Source: Isoetes taiwanensis (taxonomy: Eukaryota; Streptophyta; Lycopodiopsida; Isoetales; Isoetaceae). From it: a DNA stretch of 64,000 bases. Under the pieces are notes generated by a model. It did not search any database and was not told the origin of the DNA. It saw only the letters and a program-made list of their open reading frames with translations. Shown here piece after piece: positions 10,078 to 21,400 of the stretch (its first letter is position 1; each line of letters starts with the position of its first letter). Position numbers and translations under genes: made by a program. The stretch lies in NCBI GenBank assembly GCA_021234155.1, contig JAJEKV010000062.1, positions 3,015,305-3,079,304 of the forward strand, read 5' to 3'.

Positions 10078-12611
10078 ATCCTTGCTCCAAGCATAGCTTT
10101 ATATATTACAAGATGGTAATGCGGCGGCGTTGCCGCCGTTATACTTCGACGGGTTTTTGAAGTAGCCCAAATAGATCAACGGGTGGAACTTGGGGTTAGA
10201 ATGTTGTTAGTTATATGTTGAAGGAAATAATAAGGTGCCCTGACGGATTGGTTTTAGCTTAGTACTCCTTCCTTAGTCAGAAGGAATTTCTAACATTTGC
10301 GTGAAATCTTGGAATAGTTTTTAAGAATATGATTTATTCTAATGCTTTTAGTGCGCGACGTGTAGACGGACGAGCATCGATCCTTACATTCCAATAGAAA
10401 AGAAAATTGTGATAATAAACGTGTTAAATATCCTTACATTGCAATCATGATCTAGTTATGGCCAACAATCATCTGCCCTAATTCCATATAAAGGATCCAA
10501 TTGCCAAAAGCTAGTTACCGATGTTTATGTATTAGTGTCCATCAAATGTAAGATCAATTTTGACCATGGCATGGGCAACACATTACATGCACACTCTGTT
10601 AAACATCATTGGACTTTGAGCAAGGATTACTGTATATAGTCCTATGATCGACTTTATTTAAGCTCCAATATATTCATGGAAAAGGCTAAAATGTAAAGTT
10701 AAGGTTTTGTGGTTCGAAAATTAGATGTTGGTGGCATCCAAAAGTGCTTGTATGCTTTAATGTTGGTGTTTCTTACGAATACATCCTCCAAATGTGTGCA
10801 GTTCGAAAAAATTCCCCCAATTTGCCCATGAATAGCATTATCCGAATGCAGAATAGCCATCCAAGAAAGATCCTTCATCAGCATCCTGTTGAAATTGTTA
10901 TGACAGATTAAGGTTGCCTATCTCCATCATTTCAATAATTTCTTCTTTCCATCTCCCATCTCTTAGCCTTCCTGTAATGTCCTGCAAATAGGCAACTTAT
11001 TGGACTCAAAGGCAATTTATAGACCATTTGACTCAAACAACAATTTATTGGGTGGAATAGGCCTTCAGCTTGTAAGAAGCAGAGAAAATCTTCCGCTTCA
11101 ACAAAAAAAATAAATTCAAGCCCACTCCAGAGATCAAGGCTCGAGCAGTTTTGGCAGTCTATGACACAACGATATGGTAAAATGCATAGGTACATAGATA
11201 TTTTGAAGATAGGTTTTGAAGATAGACATTTTTCTGTTCAGAAAATGAAGTTCACAGTTTTTCTAGGTGGATCAAAAAACTTATGCTAATTCTACGTTTC
11301 TGATCACATTCAGGCGTAACCCTTCTATTTTGTACCCCAATCTGATTATGAGCTTATAGACAACGATTTCACCATTTATCCTTTACACGCTCATAATATA
11401 GATTCTTTTGGCACACAAAGGTGCCCTTGCCGTTCAGAATCCAGCCAAAGCCATGCTCATGTGTTGCTCGAAAGGAGCGATGTTAATCTTGGGTCCTAGT
11501 TCCCCTGATTTTTTCTCTTAGATTTGTCGCAATAAACTGCCTAAGCTCTAACGGAACCAAGTATTAAACCGAAACAACAAAATCCCTTCAAATCTGAGAG
11601 ATGCTAAATTTGCAGGGATCCAAGCTACACAAAGCCCAACTCCAGTTTTCCCAGTAAAAGCTTCAAAGGTCTGCAGATAGGCCTACCGCAGCTTCCGAAA
11701 CACCTGTTTTCATACATAAGAAGGCCCTGCTCTGATTTAACTATGGTGACGGAGATGGGCCTGATGGGGCAGGGTTTTGTCTGTCAATTTAGGCAGATAT
11801 TGCTCCGTTCCATCTATTTTCACTGCTTAAATTTACTCCGGCAATCAAAAAGATTTAAAAGTAGCATACCGTTGAAGCAAGCATCCCCAAATCGCCACAA
11901 GAAGCCTGTATCCCATTGTTGGCTGAAAGAACAGATACACCATATTATTGTGGTCGCGAAAACGCCGACGTACATGCACAACCAGCAGGCAAGACTCAAA
12001 GCTGAGCCCCACATCTTGCCGGAATGGCCCAAACCCTACCTTGCCTAAAGAAATCCTGGCCCTCCATCTCAATCTGATGTGGAATTAATTCCCTCATACA
12101 CGTCACCTTCTCTTGCCACGTCACCAAAAAACACATACATAATTTTATATATGTTAGAGATAAGTCTTGGAAAGGAAGACATCAAAGACGTAGCCAAATT
12201 GGTCAGATCATCAAATCAAATGCATGCAGACGAAGAAATCGGGCGACCAATAAACTGAGCGATGGGTCTTTTGGGTGGGCGGGAAAGAAAAGGAGGAGAG
12301 ATAAGGAAAATCCGAAAAAGGAGCTTTTTAGTTTTTACTTACGGTTTCCTTCCCCTTTTTTCTTTTGGCATTTATAACTTGCATGCCACCAAGAAGCAAC
12401 CAATAAAATAAATCGCCGCGTTAAATAAATGCATATGTATGCATTTGTTAAATAAATGCATATGTATGCATTTGTTAGTTGTTGAATCGAGACTAGAGAA
12501 TAGAATAGAATATAATAGAATAAAATAAAAAAGTTCGAGAATCAAATATTTTATGTTTTGGCTGTTAGACAATGTTAAAGAAGTGTAAAGGTAAATATAT
12601 TATGAATAATT
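10078..12611. other. Gene-poor interval
   Basis: No supported gene. A GC-rich inverted repeat (gcggcggcgttgccgccg, about 10122-10139) lies upstream of the small gene. A minus-strand ATG frame at 11820-12032 sits ~110 bp below a TATATAAA-like box (12143-12151) but has no recognisable product. A 27 bp tandem pair (aaataaatgcatatgtatgc) lies at about 12421-12475, followed by an AATAG-rich microsatellite to 12530. Confidence 0.4.
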
Positions 12612-12960
12612 TTTTTATATTTTTTTTTTGAAAATCATGGCCATTCTTTTGAAGGTCAAATTTTCCCTAAGCTTTTCTATGAATGGTATATTTTTTCCCT
12701 TGCCGTTCTTAAGAATGTCAAAAAAAATTCGGCCATTCTCTGCATGGCTAGGACCCCCAAGAATGGTACCGAACACTTCAAATTTAAGGCAATGGAGTCT
12801 TATTTTATTCCAAGGGATTCCCCCCCCCAAAAAAAAAAACAAGTTTAAATTTGTTTGTGTGTCTTATTTTTAGCCTTGGAGTCACAAATGGTGTCATATA
12901 TTGTATATGACAGCCATATTTTGGGACTACCGTGGAAAAGGGGCCTTAGTTCACGAGTTC
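12612..12960 (-). repeat. Third copy of the dispersed family seen at 4.9 and 9.2 kb
   Basis: The GACTACCGTGGAAAA block at about 12923-12940 is the reverse complement of the TTTTCCACGGTAGTC block at 4919-4933. The adjacent GGAGTCTTATTTTATTC (12786-12802) repeats 5062-5078. The left half carries GCCATTCT blocks shared with 9203-9425. Boundaries are approximate. Confidence 0.5.
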
Positions 12961-13148
12961 AATTATCCTTGTCCAGATTTCAAAAGCACAAGCTTCTGCC
13001 CAAAAAGAAAATAAGATTTAAAGAAGAAAGGTTCACAAGGCAACTTACCCAGCACCTTGTCACTTGAGAAAACATTACTTATCCACAAGGAGAATTAACC
13101 AAAAAATGCCTTGTATTCTGTTTGAACATCGAAACAGATGAAAATGTT

Positions 13149-13955
13149 TCAGTTCCAATAGGCATAGATGGGTCTGCGAAATCCTTTTCTGCCTAGAGGC
13201 TGAGAGGGGGCAAGAATCTGCCATGATTTGAAGCCAATCTTTTCAATTAGCATGTATGGAAAATGATTTGGCCTCAGACCTACCGTTTTAAAGTTAAGTT
13301 TAGCAGCATCTGATACAAGGACGCCCTTGCTCTTCCTGTAAGACTTCCATGGTTGGCTCTCCAAAATCAAAACTCCGCCCAGCCGAAGCTCCGACTTTAT
13401 TTTGGAGAAAAGTTGGATGAGCCCTTCATCTCCCCAGTTGAGATGAACCCATTTGGTAACGCTCAGACAAAAAACAATGTCATAAGAAGCCTCCCTAGCA
13501 CTGCCTTCTAGATAATTATGCACAAAAAATTTCACTCTAGAGCACAGTTCATCAGAAATATAGCCACTTTTTTTTCTTTCCTGCAGGCGTTCTTTTGCCT
13601 TGGCTATCAATCTGCCATCAATATCCATGCCCAAAAGACTTCTGCAGTTGAGCTTCTCTGCCACTTCCAGAGTAAAAACCCCTTCGTTGCAACCGATATC
13701 AAGACAATCCTTGCCCTCAATCCACTCTCTATTCAAGTACTGCAACCTTGGGTCTCCTGAATCATGGGTCCTATACCCGTAGTAGAATGGGTAATTGCCA
13801 TAGATAAAGGAATGGTTTCTGTCACGTTTTGCTTCTAAAATTTCTGAAGCAGAGTCTGATTCGCAGGCTAAAGAGGCATCATGTTGACAATCAGGCTGAG
13901 ATCTTACCTCTATGTTTGTATCTGTGCACCTCTTTCTTTTGTGGGAGTTTGCCAT
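13149..13955 (-). CDS. Bin3-type SAM-dependent RNA methyltransferase (268 aa)
   Basis: Member of the MePCE/BCDIN3D family, whose characterised members methylate the 5' phosphate end of RNAs (7SK, U6 or tRNA-His). Visible elements in order: a basic N-terminus (HKRKR, 5-9); GNYPFYYGYR (53-62), the family's entry motif; SAM motif I CLDIGCNEG (84-92); acidic GMDID (109-113), which should bind the SAM ribose; and the Bin3 signature LSVTKWVHLNWGDEG (154-168), then ESQPWKSYRKS (189-199). All key motifs are present. The frame is a single exon from ATG 13955 to a TGA-free end at 13149. The length is slightly short but complete for plant members. It is divergent from the folD gene, with 127 bp between the two start codons, and three telomere-like CCCTAAA units lie in that gap. 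RNA substrate in plants is inferred, not shown. Confidence 0.88.
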   Translation of the reverse strand: MANSHKRKRCTDTNIEVRSQPDCQHDASLACESDSASEILEAKRDRNHSFIYGNYPFYYGYRTHDSGDPRLQYLNREWIEGKDCLDIGCNEGVFTLEVAEKLNCRSLLGMDIDGRLIAKAKERLQERKKSGYISDELCSRVKFFVHNYLEGSAREASYDIVFCLSVTKWVHLNWGDEGLIQLFSKIKSELRLGGVLILESQPWKSYRKSKGVLVSDAAKLNFKTVGLRPNHFPYMLIEKIGFKSWQILAPSQPLGRKGFRRPIYAYWN

Positions 13956-14010
13956 AGCTATTCGAAGAATCCTGAAATTTAAAAAGCCCTAAATCCTTTT
14001 ATAAGCAGAC

Positions 14011-14038
14011 AAGCCCTAAACCCTAAACCCTAAACCAA
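14011..14038 (-). promoter_or_regulatory. Triple telo-box in a 127 bp divergent promoter
   Basis: Three consecutive CCCTAAA units (AAACCCTAAACCCTAAA in the middle) lie 55-83 bp upstream of the methyltransferase start and 45-72 bp upstream of the folD start. Telo-boxes are a known plant promoter and 5' UTR element. Here one short region must serve both genes, so shared control is likely. Confidence 0.55.
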
Positions 14039-14082
14039 AAATAACGTGCCAATATGCCAGATTAGGTTCCCTGATTGTGGTT

Positions 14083-15851
14083 ATGGCAGTCCACAATAGC
14101 CCGCATCGCCTTCCTTCGGTTGAGTGCCACACCATTTCTATGCCCTCCTGCAAGCTTGCACATTTCAATCCGGTGGCGAGATTAAAGGCATTAGAATGTG
14201 GGCTGGGTAGATTGGATAGGAAAATTTGCCGACAAGGCCTTGTCTCTTTGGTGTCTATTGTTCCCAAACCGGTTGATAATTGGAGAGCGCGCATAGATTT
14301 ACTTTGTCATGCTGTTGCTCAGGAGGATGGTAAGCTATATCCATAATTTAATATGAAATTTCTTTTAAAATACTTATCTTACAAGTTTATAAGTAGAAAT
14401 TTTCCTTCTTTCTATGATTGTGCTTCTGTTTACATTTATAGACCAATAATGTTTCTTCTTTCATTTGTTAGCCTCGGAAGTTAAACATATGGCATCGATT
14501 ATTGATGGGAAGGCTATAGCCCAACAAATCAGAAAGGAAATTGCTTCAGAAGTAGCGCACATGAAGGAAACCATTGGCAAGGTTCCTGGCCTGGCTGTTA
14601 TTCTAGTAGGCACTAGAAAAGATTCTCAAACATATGTCAGAAGCAAAAAGAAGGCTTGTGAAGAAGTGGGTATCGTATCATACAGTGTTGATTTGCCAGA
14701 AGATACCAAAGAGGAGGAGGTTTTGAAGCATATCAGTGATTTTAATGCCAATCCAGACGTTCATGGTATATTAGTGCAATTGCCGCTTCCTAAAGTAGGT
14801 TTTCTCATCTCAATGCATTTGTTGCATTGGCACATCTTATTCTTATTTCAATAATGCTGATTCATGCAGGGTATCAAAGAGGACCGTATTCTGGGGTCTG
14901 TAAGCATTGAGAAAGATGTTGATGGTTTCCATCCTTTGAATGTGGGGGGGCTTGTAATGCAAAAGAGAAGTCCGTTATTTATACCGTGCACTCCAAGGGG
15001 TTGCATAGAGCTGTTGCTTCGAAGTGGCATTGAAATGAAAGGGAAGCGTGCGGTAGTTATAGGACGTAGCAATGTTGTGGGGATGCCCGCTGCTTTGCTC
15101 CTACAGGTTGGTCTTATGTTATTACTCAACTTCTGCTTAGGATCCAAAAATAAACCCTATAAATCTTTGTGGATGCCCTTGAACTCTATAAACATCAGAA
15201 ACATCCTAAATTACCAACTTCTTTCTTCTCTTCTTTCCTATGTAGGCTATTTTCTTGTGTCCCTCAATCTCATGATTTAAGTTTCCTAAATGAGTTCATT
15301 CTAATCAAGAACCTATACTGAAAAGGTTGTTTTTTGACATCAAATATGGATATGTTTTGGTAACTGAATTAACATTTTAGAAAGCTCAATTGTAATGTTT
15401 GTGTAGGATCTCACTTTTTTCCCACATGATATCAGCGCCACAATGCAACTGTGACAATAGTTCATTCACATACTAAAGATCCTGCCGAGATAACACGCAC
15501 TGCTGATATAGTTATTGCTGCAGCAGGAACGGCCAATCTAGTCCGCGGTAACTGGTTGAAACCTGGTGCTACAGTGATTGATGTTGGCATTAATGCAGTC
15601 GAGGTATTTTTGAAATATTTGCCAAGTACCTCATGAAGAGTCCAACTTTATATTAGATTTTTTTGTTGGAACAGGATTCATCTATGAAAAGAGGATATCG
15701 TTTGGTTGGAGATGTCTGTTACAGTGAAGCATGTGCTGTGGCATCTGCTATAACACCAGTTCCTGGAGGAGTTGGTCCCATGACAATCGCAATGCTTCTC
15801 CAAAACACCTTAGAATCAGCAAAGCGTTCATTTAGTAAAGACAGCACTTAA
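14083..15851 (+). CDS. folD: Bifunctional methylenetetrahydrofolate dehydrogenase/cyclohydrolase, organellar (383 aa, 5 exons)
   Basis: FolD interconverts 5,10-methylene-, methenyl- and 10-formyl-tetrahydrofolate in one-carbon metabolism, using NADP. The model is join(14083..14329,14472..14794,14870..15106,15436..15603,15675..15851). All introns are GT..AG and all joins keep the frame. Family landmarks are IIDGKAIA (near 92-99), TYVRSKKKA with the catalytic Tyr137 and Lys141 (YxxxK), [22 protein letters not shown], the dinucleotide-binding GRSNVVGMP, and the C-terminal signature [10 protein letters not shown] (353-362). The first ~82 residues are Arg/Ser/His-rich without acidic clusters and precede the enzyme proper, as expected for a plastid or mitochondrial transit peptide; which organelle is not decided. 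The start is ATG 14083, since the upstream in-frame GTG is not a plausible eukaryotic start. It is divergent from the Bin3 gene. Confidence 0.93.
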
Positions 15852-16713
15852 AAACTTTTATGGTTTTCCATGCACGTCAAAGTAGCTCTGTTCTGGTATA
15901 TAAGCAAACGTGCGAGGCTTTTTACGCGGGGAGGAATTTCGCATATTTTCATCCATCATATATTTTGGAGATACCTTGGGGTTCTCAATAGAATGACAGG
16001 TTTGCCAGTCGTAATGTATAAGTGAAGCTCCTATCTCATATTGAAAAACCAACATGTGATGATGTAAGTGGTCGTGAAATTGTAATATACTGATGGAAAA
16101 AGAATATCAGATAGTCAAGCTCTAACTAACTCATGAAGCGCCTTGCATATAAGGCACAAAGGCTCGTATAGGAGCTAACTCCTTGCTTTGTCACCAGTTT
16201 GAGCCAAACCAGGTTGCTATGTGGTGCATTTTGGAAATGAATATTTGCATTGGAAAGGACTGCATTTTCCTGAGATTTTAGCTTTTCAGCGTCTATGATG
16301 GATCACACAACTGGTTCTGTGGCTTTGCTGTTACATTAAAATGATAAAGCTATAAGAATTGTACTTTAGGCCTTAAGCCCTGCAGGTGAAATCATCATGA
16401 ATAAACTGTGATGTAAGAGCCTAATTTGCCCTTGCAGGTGCTGTCAAAAAGGTTTTCTAGGGAATTGAAGGGAAATTCCAGCAATAAAAGTAGGTGTGCC
16501 ACAATCAATATCAGGAGCGAAGATCTTGGAAAAATGTGATATTTGACATGCCATTTTGTTATCCCCCTCCCATTATAGTGTGTTTCTAGTAATTAATGTC
16601 TTGTTTCTGTCTTTGAGCAATATATTTTTATGTTGGTACATTGTTATATACACTCCCATTCTATGGTGGGCTTGAGGTATGTGTGGTTGATTTGTGATGC
16701 TGTAACTTTTGCC
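15852..16713. other. 3' UTR and intergenic sequence of folD
   Basis: AT-rich, no further frame or domain. A GCAGGTG-containing segment near 16384 and 16434 occurs twice in short form. It ends where the tandem array begins. Confidence 0.4.
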
Positions 16714-16899
16714 ATATTAGTTCGCGCACTAACATTTGGAGCATCCACTTGCATCTCTAATGAGGAGCAACTTGGAATTTTATAGATTATGTAACATTAG
16801 GACTAATTTACTGTTAAAGAGCAAAACACATTTGGAGTCGTGGTTAAATCGCATTAATGTTGCATTTTTGTATTGGAGCGTTTGATTGAGAGATTATTC

Positions 16900-18420
16900 T
16901 GTAATGTTTGCACAATCAAAAAGCGTATTTTTATAACATATGATTGTTAATGGGTTTTTGTTGTATTCGTATGAGAATATATACATTGCTGACGGTGGCA
17001 TCCTGGATTCAAAACAGAAGCATTTAGGGTTTATTTTTGTGAGGGATGGATGGTCGGTTGGTGCAGGCTGCGTGTGCCTGGGCACATGGTTTCTAATCAG
17101 AGTGCAGGTGATATGCGGTAGGCTATTGCAGATTGGATGCGCCAAGGTATGGGCCGCTTGCAAAACAAGGGAAGTTCAAACTCTGTTGTGGCCACATCTT
17201 CTTCTGCTTCAGCATTCGATTTGAAAGCTCAAGCATGCTGTGTTTGAGCATTCGATTTGAAAGCTCTCTTGTTTCTCTTCACCTGCCGGATTTGTCTCGC
17301 ACCCGAAACTAAAATTGCGCCCGAGAACTAGGTTAGTTGCGCCCGATCTGTTTCAGGCCGCAATTGTAAGCCGGAGAGTGGGCCTGATTTTCTGTGTACC
17401 CACAGCCTTGTATTTAAACCTATTTGGAATGATGGAACCACATGCTTATTTTTGCAAGAAGAGACCATCTCATATGCTGTTCAATCTATGCTTCCAATGT
17501 TTTGTTTGCTAGATCACAGATAAAAACTTCTAGATTAGATGTGGGGCATGCAATTTTCGTGTGCATATTGAGAAACCACGAGCTGTTGTGTTGTTGTAAG
17601 AAGAATAAAAAGGAAGTTCAAATAGAGCCTTGCATATTGAAGCTACCACGTCTTACGTGCGAAGCTCAAATTATTGATTTTCTTCTAGGCATCATGATCT
17701 TCTCTACTCATTGCCGGTTATTTTCCCTTTGTCGGCCATCTCTTGTTTCTTTTCACTTGTTTCTTGTTTCTTGTTGCTTGAAAGCGCCATACTCGTACTT
17801 CATTCATTAAGCCTTGAGGCGGTATTATTGTGCTTGAATCTGGCCGGTCGTGTGAGGAGAGGGCCCAAACCAAAGAATTTCGGCCGGAATCAACGAGCTT
17901 CTATTCCACTTTATTTTGCCTCTTCTTGCTATTATTTTGCCTTTTCTTGCTTCTATTTATTTTGTGTGATTAAGAGCATTGGCATGCCTAATCTTGCAAT
18001 GAACTGGGGAGGCAATTGATGTCTTCATGAAAACACGAGTAGGCGCCCAACCAAATACAGGCGGTGAGGTTTGAGCATTGGATTGGAACTTCGGGTTCGA
18101 TTCCCGTGCTCGGTGAGGTTTGAGCATTGGATTGGAACTTCGGGTTCGATTCCCCGGGCTCATCTCATCTTTGAATCTTTGGTGTTGTGTTTGAGTTATG
18201 CCATCTTTGTATATTACGTATTCATGTGCCGCTGTATTGTACGGATACCACTGTGCCTAAATACTATCTTAACCCATGGTGTTTGGTCAAGGAGCGCCCC
18301 TTTAAAAGCAGGTCAGTTTGACTCCACAAGGACCTCGCATGGGGGCTTAACAGGGATGTGTGCACGGGGGAATATCCCATCAATTGTGCCACGATCCAAG
18401 GGCCCATAAAAATAATACAT
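16900..18420 (+). mobile_element. Candidate ~1.52 kb non-LTR-type element inside each array unit
   Basis: In unit 1 a 22 bp sequence, CGTTTGATTGAGAGATTATT plus two bases, occurs at 16878-16899 and again at 18421-18442. It brackets ~1.52 kb that ends in the A-rich run CCCATAAAAATAATACAT. Long flanking direct repeats plus an A-rich 3' end are what target-primed reverse transcription leaves. The same bracket recurs in the other three units, so insertion preceded the tandem amplification. No reverse transcriptase is visible, so it would be non-autonomous. Alternatively the 22 bp repeats belong to the unit itself. Confidence 0.4.
18066..18165 (+). repeat. Doubled ~51 bp segment with a tRNA B-box-like sequence (also at 19912, 21757 and 23580)
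   Basis: Each array unit holds two head-to-tail copies of a ~50 bp segment starting GGTGAGGTTTGAGCATTGG and containing GGTTCGATTCCC, a near-perfect pol III B box / T-arm loop. Matching pairs occur at about 19914-20010, 21757-21856 and 23580-23680. No convincing A box is found upstream, so a complete SINE head cannot be claimed. Confidence 0.55.
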
Positions 18421-21400
18421 CGTTTGATTGAGAGATTATTCCATTATATTCCACATCAAAGGCTATTAGTTTTTTAGAAATAAAAATGCATGCATCAATG
18501 GTGCAAAACAGAGAATCGAAGTATACTCTCTACACCAAAAAAAGGAAAAAAAAATCATGCCAATGGTACAAAAAGTTCGCGCACTAACATTTGGAGCATC
18601 CACTTGCATATTCTAATGAGGAGCAACTTGGAATTTTATAGATTATGTAACATTAGGACACTAATTTACTGTTAAAGAGCAAAACACATTTGGAGTCATG
18701 GTTAAATCGCATTAATGTTGCATTTTTGTATTGGAGCGTTTGATTGAGAGATTATTCCGTAATGTTTGCACAATCAAAAAGCGTATTTTTATAACATATG
18801 ATTGTTAATGGGTTTTGTTGTATTAAATAAATGAGAATATATACATTCTTGTGGGTGGCATCCATGGATTCAAAACAGAAGCATTTAGGGTTTATTTTTG
18901 TGAGGGATGGATGGTCGGTTGGTGCAGGCTGCGTGTGCCTGGGCACATGGTTTCTAATCAGAGTGCAGGTGATATGCGGTAGGCTATTGCAGATTGGATG
19001 CGCCAAGGTATGGGCCGCTTGCAAAACAAGGGAAGTTCAAACTCAAAAATGTGGCCACATCTTCTTACGCTTCAAACATTCGATTTGAAAGCTCAAGCAT
19101 GCTGTGTTTGAGCATTCGATTTGAAAGCTCTCTTGTTTCTCTTCACCTGCCGGATTTGTCTCTCAAGACCCGAACTAGGTCAGCGCCCGAAACTAGGTTT
19201 AAGCCATACGATCTGTTCGGGCCGCAATTGTAAGCCGGAGAGTGGGCCTGATTTTCTGTGTACCCACAGCCTTGTATTTAAACCTATTTGGAATGATGGA
19301 ACCACATGCTTATTTTTGCAAGAAGAGACCATCTCATATGCTGTTCAATCTATGCTTCCAATGTTTTGTTTGCTAGATCACAGATAAAAACTTCTAGATT
19401 AGATGTGGGGCATGCAATTTTGCGTGCATATTGAGAAACCACGAGCTGTTGTGTTGTTGTAAGAAGAATAAAAAGGAAGTTCAAATAGAGCCTTGCATAT
19501 TGAAGCTACCACGTCTTCTGTGCCAGAAGCTCAAATTATTGATTTTCTTCTAGGCATCATGTGATCTTCTCTACTCATTGCCAGGTTATTTTCCCTTTGT
19601 CGGGCATCTCTTGTTTCTTTTCACTTGTTTCTTGTTTCTTGTTGCAGAAGCGCCATACTCGTACTTCATTCGCCTTGAAGCAGAGTATTATTGTGCGAAT
19701 CTGGCGGGGTCGTGAGGAGAGGGCCCAAACCAGCAGCTCGACGGAATCAACGAGCTTCTATTCCACTTTATTTTGCCTCTTCTTGCTATTATTTTGCCTT
19801 TTCTTGCTTCTATTTATTTTGTGTGATTAAGAGCATTGGCATGCCTAATCTTGCAATGAACTGGGAGGCAATTGATGTCTTCATGAAAACCTGAGTAGGC
19901 GCAACACGAGCAGGTGAGGTTTGAGCATTGGATTGGAACTCGGGTTCGATTCCCCAGGCTCGGTGAGGTTTGAGCATTGGATTGGAACTCGGGTTCGATT
20001 CCCCGGGCTCATCTCATCTTTGAATGCTGGTGTTGTGTTTGAGTTATGCCATGCTGTATATTACGTATTCATGTGCCGCTGTATTGTACGGATACCACTG
20101 TGCCTAAATACTATCTTAACCCATGGTGTTTGGTCAAGGAGCGCCCCTTTAAAAGCAGGTCAGTTTGACTCCACAAGGACCTCGCATGGGCGAACAGGAT
20201 GTGTGCACAGGGAATATCCTGTCAATTGTGCCACGATCCAAGGGCCCATAAAAAATAATACATGCGTTTGATTGAGAGATTATTCCATTATATTCCACAT
20301 CAAAGGCTATTAGTTTTTTAGAAATAAAAATGCATGCATCAATGGTGCAAAACAGAGAATCGAAGTATACTCTCTACACCAAAAAAAGGAAAAAAAAAAA
20401 ATCATGCCAATGGTACAAAAGTTCGCGCACTAACATTTGGAGCATCCACTTGCATATTCTAATGAGGAGCAACTTGGAATTTTATAGATTATGTAACATT
20501 AGGACACTAATTTCTTTCAAGAAAAGAGCAAAACACATTTGGAGTCATGGTTAAATCGCATTAATGTTGCATTTTTGTATTGGAGCGTTTGATTGAGAGA
20601 TTATTCCGTAATGTTTGCACAATCAAAAAGCGTATTTTTATAACATATGATTGTTAATGGGTTTTGTTGTATTAGAGATGAGAATATATACATTCTTTGA
20701 CGGTGGCATCCCGGATTCAAAAAGCGAAGCATTTAGGGTTTATTTTTGTGAGGGATGGATGGTCGGTTGGTGCAGGCTGCGTGTGCCTGGGCACATGGTT
20801 TCTAATCAGAGTGCAGGTGATATGCGGTAGGCTATTGCAGATTGGATGCGCCAAGGTATGGGCCGCTTGCAAAACAAGGGAAGTTCAAACTCTGTTGTGG
20901 CCACATCTTCTTCTGCTTCAGCATTCGATTTGAAAGCTCAAGCATGCTGTGTTTGAGCATTCGATTTGAAAGCTCTCTTGTTTCTCTTCACCTGCCGGAT
21001 TTGTCTCGCACCCAGAACTAGGCTGCGCCCAGAACTAGGTTGCGCCCAGCGATCTGTTTCAGGCCGCAATTGTAAGTTTCCGAGAGTGGGCTGATTTTAC
21101 GTGTACCCCCACTTTGTATTTAAACCTATTTGGAATGATGGAACCACATGCTTATTTTTGCAAGAAGAGACCATCTCATATGCTGTTCAATCTATGCTTC
21201 CAATGTTTTGTTTGCTAGATCACAGATAAAAACTTCTAGATTAGATGTGGGGCATGCAATTTTGCGTGCATATTGAGAAACCACGAGCTGTTGTGTTGTT
21301 GTAAGAAGAATAAAAAGGAAGTTCAAATAGAGCCTTGCATATTGAAGCTACCACGTCTTCTGTGCCAGAAGCTCAAATTATTGATTTTCTTCTAGGCATC

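Noticed and set aside
10098-10106. TATATAAA box for the small minus-strand gene
   Set aside because: Only about 25 bp from the start codon, which would leave almost no leader. Not used as evidence for the gene.
11845-12032. Minus-strand ATG frame with a hydrophobic start and a TATA-like box upstream
   Set aside because: No homology, no second exon that keeps the frame, and an out-of-frame ATG upstream. Kept only as a note in the interval.
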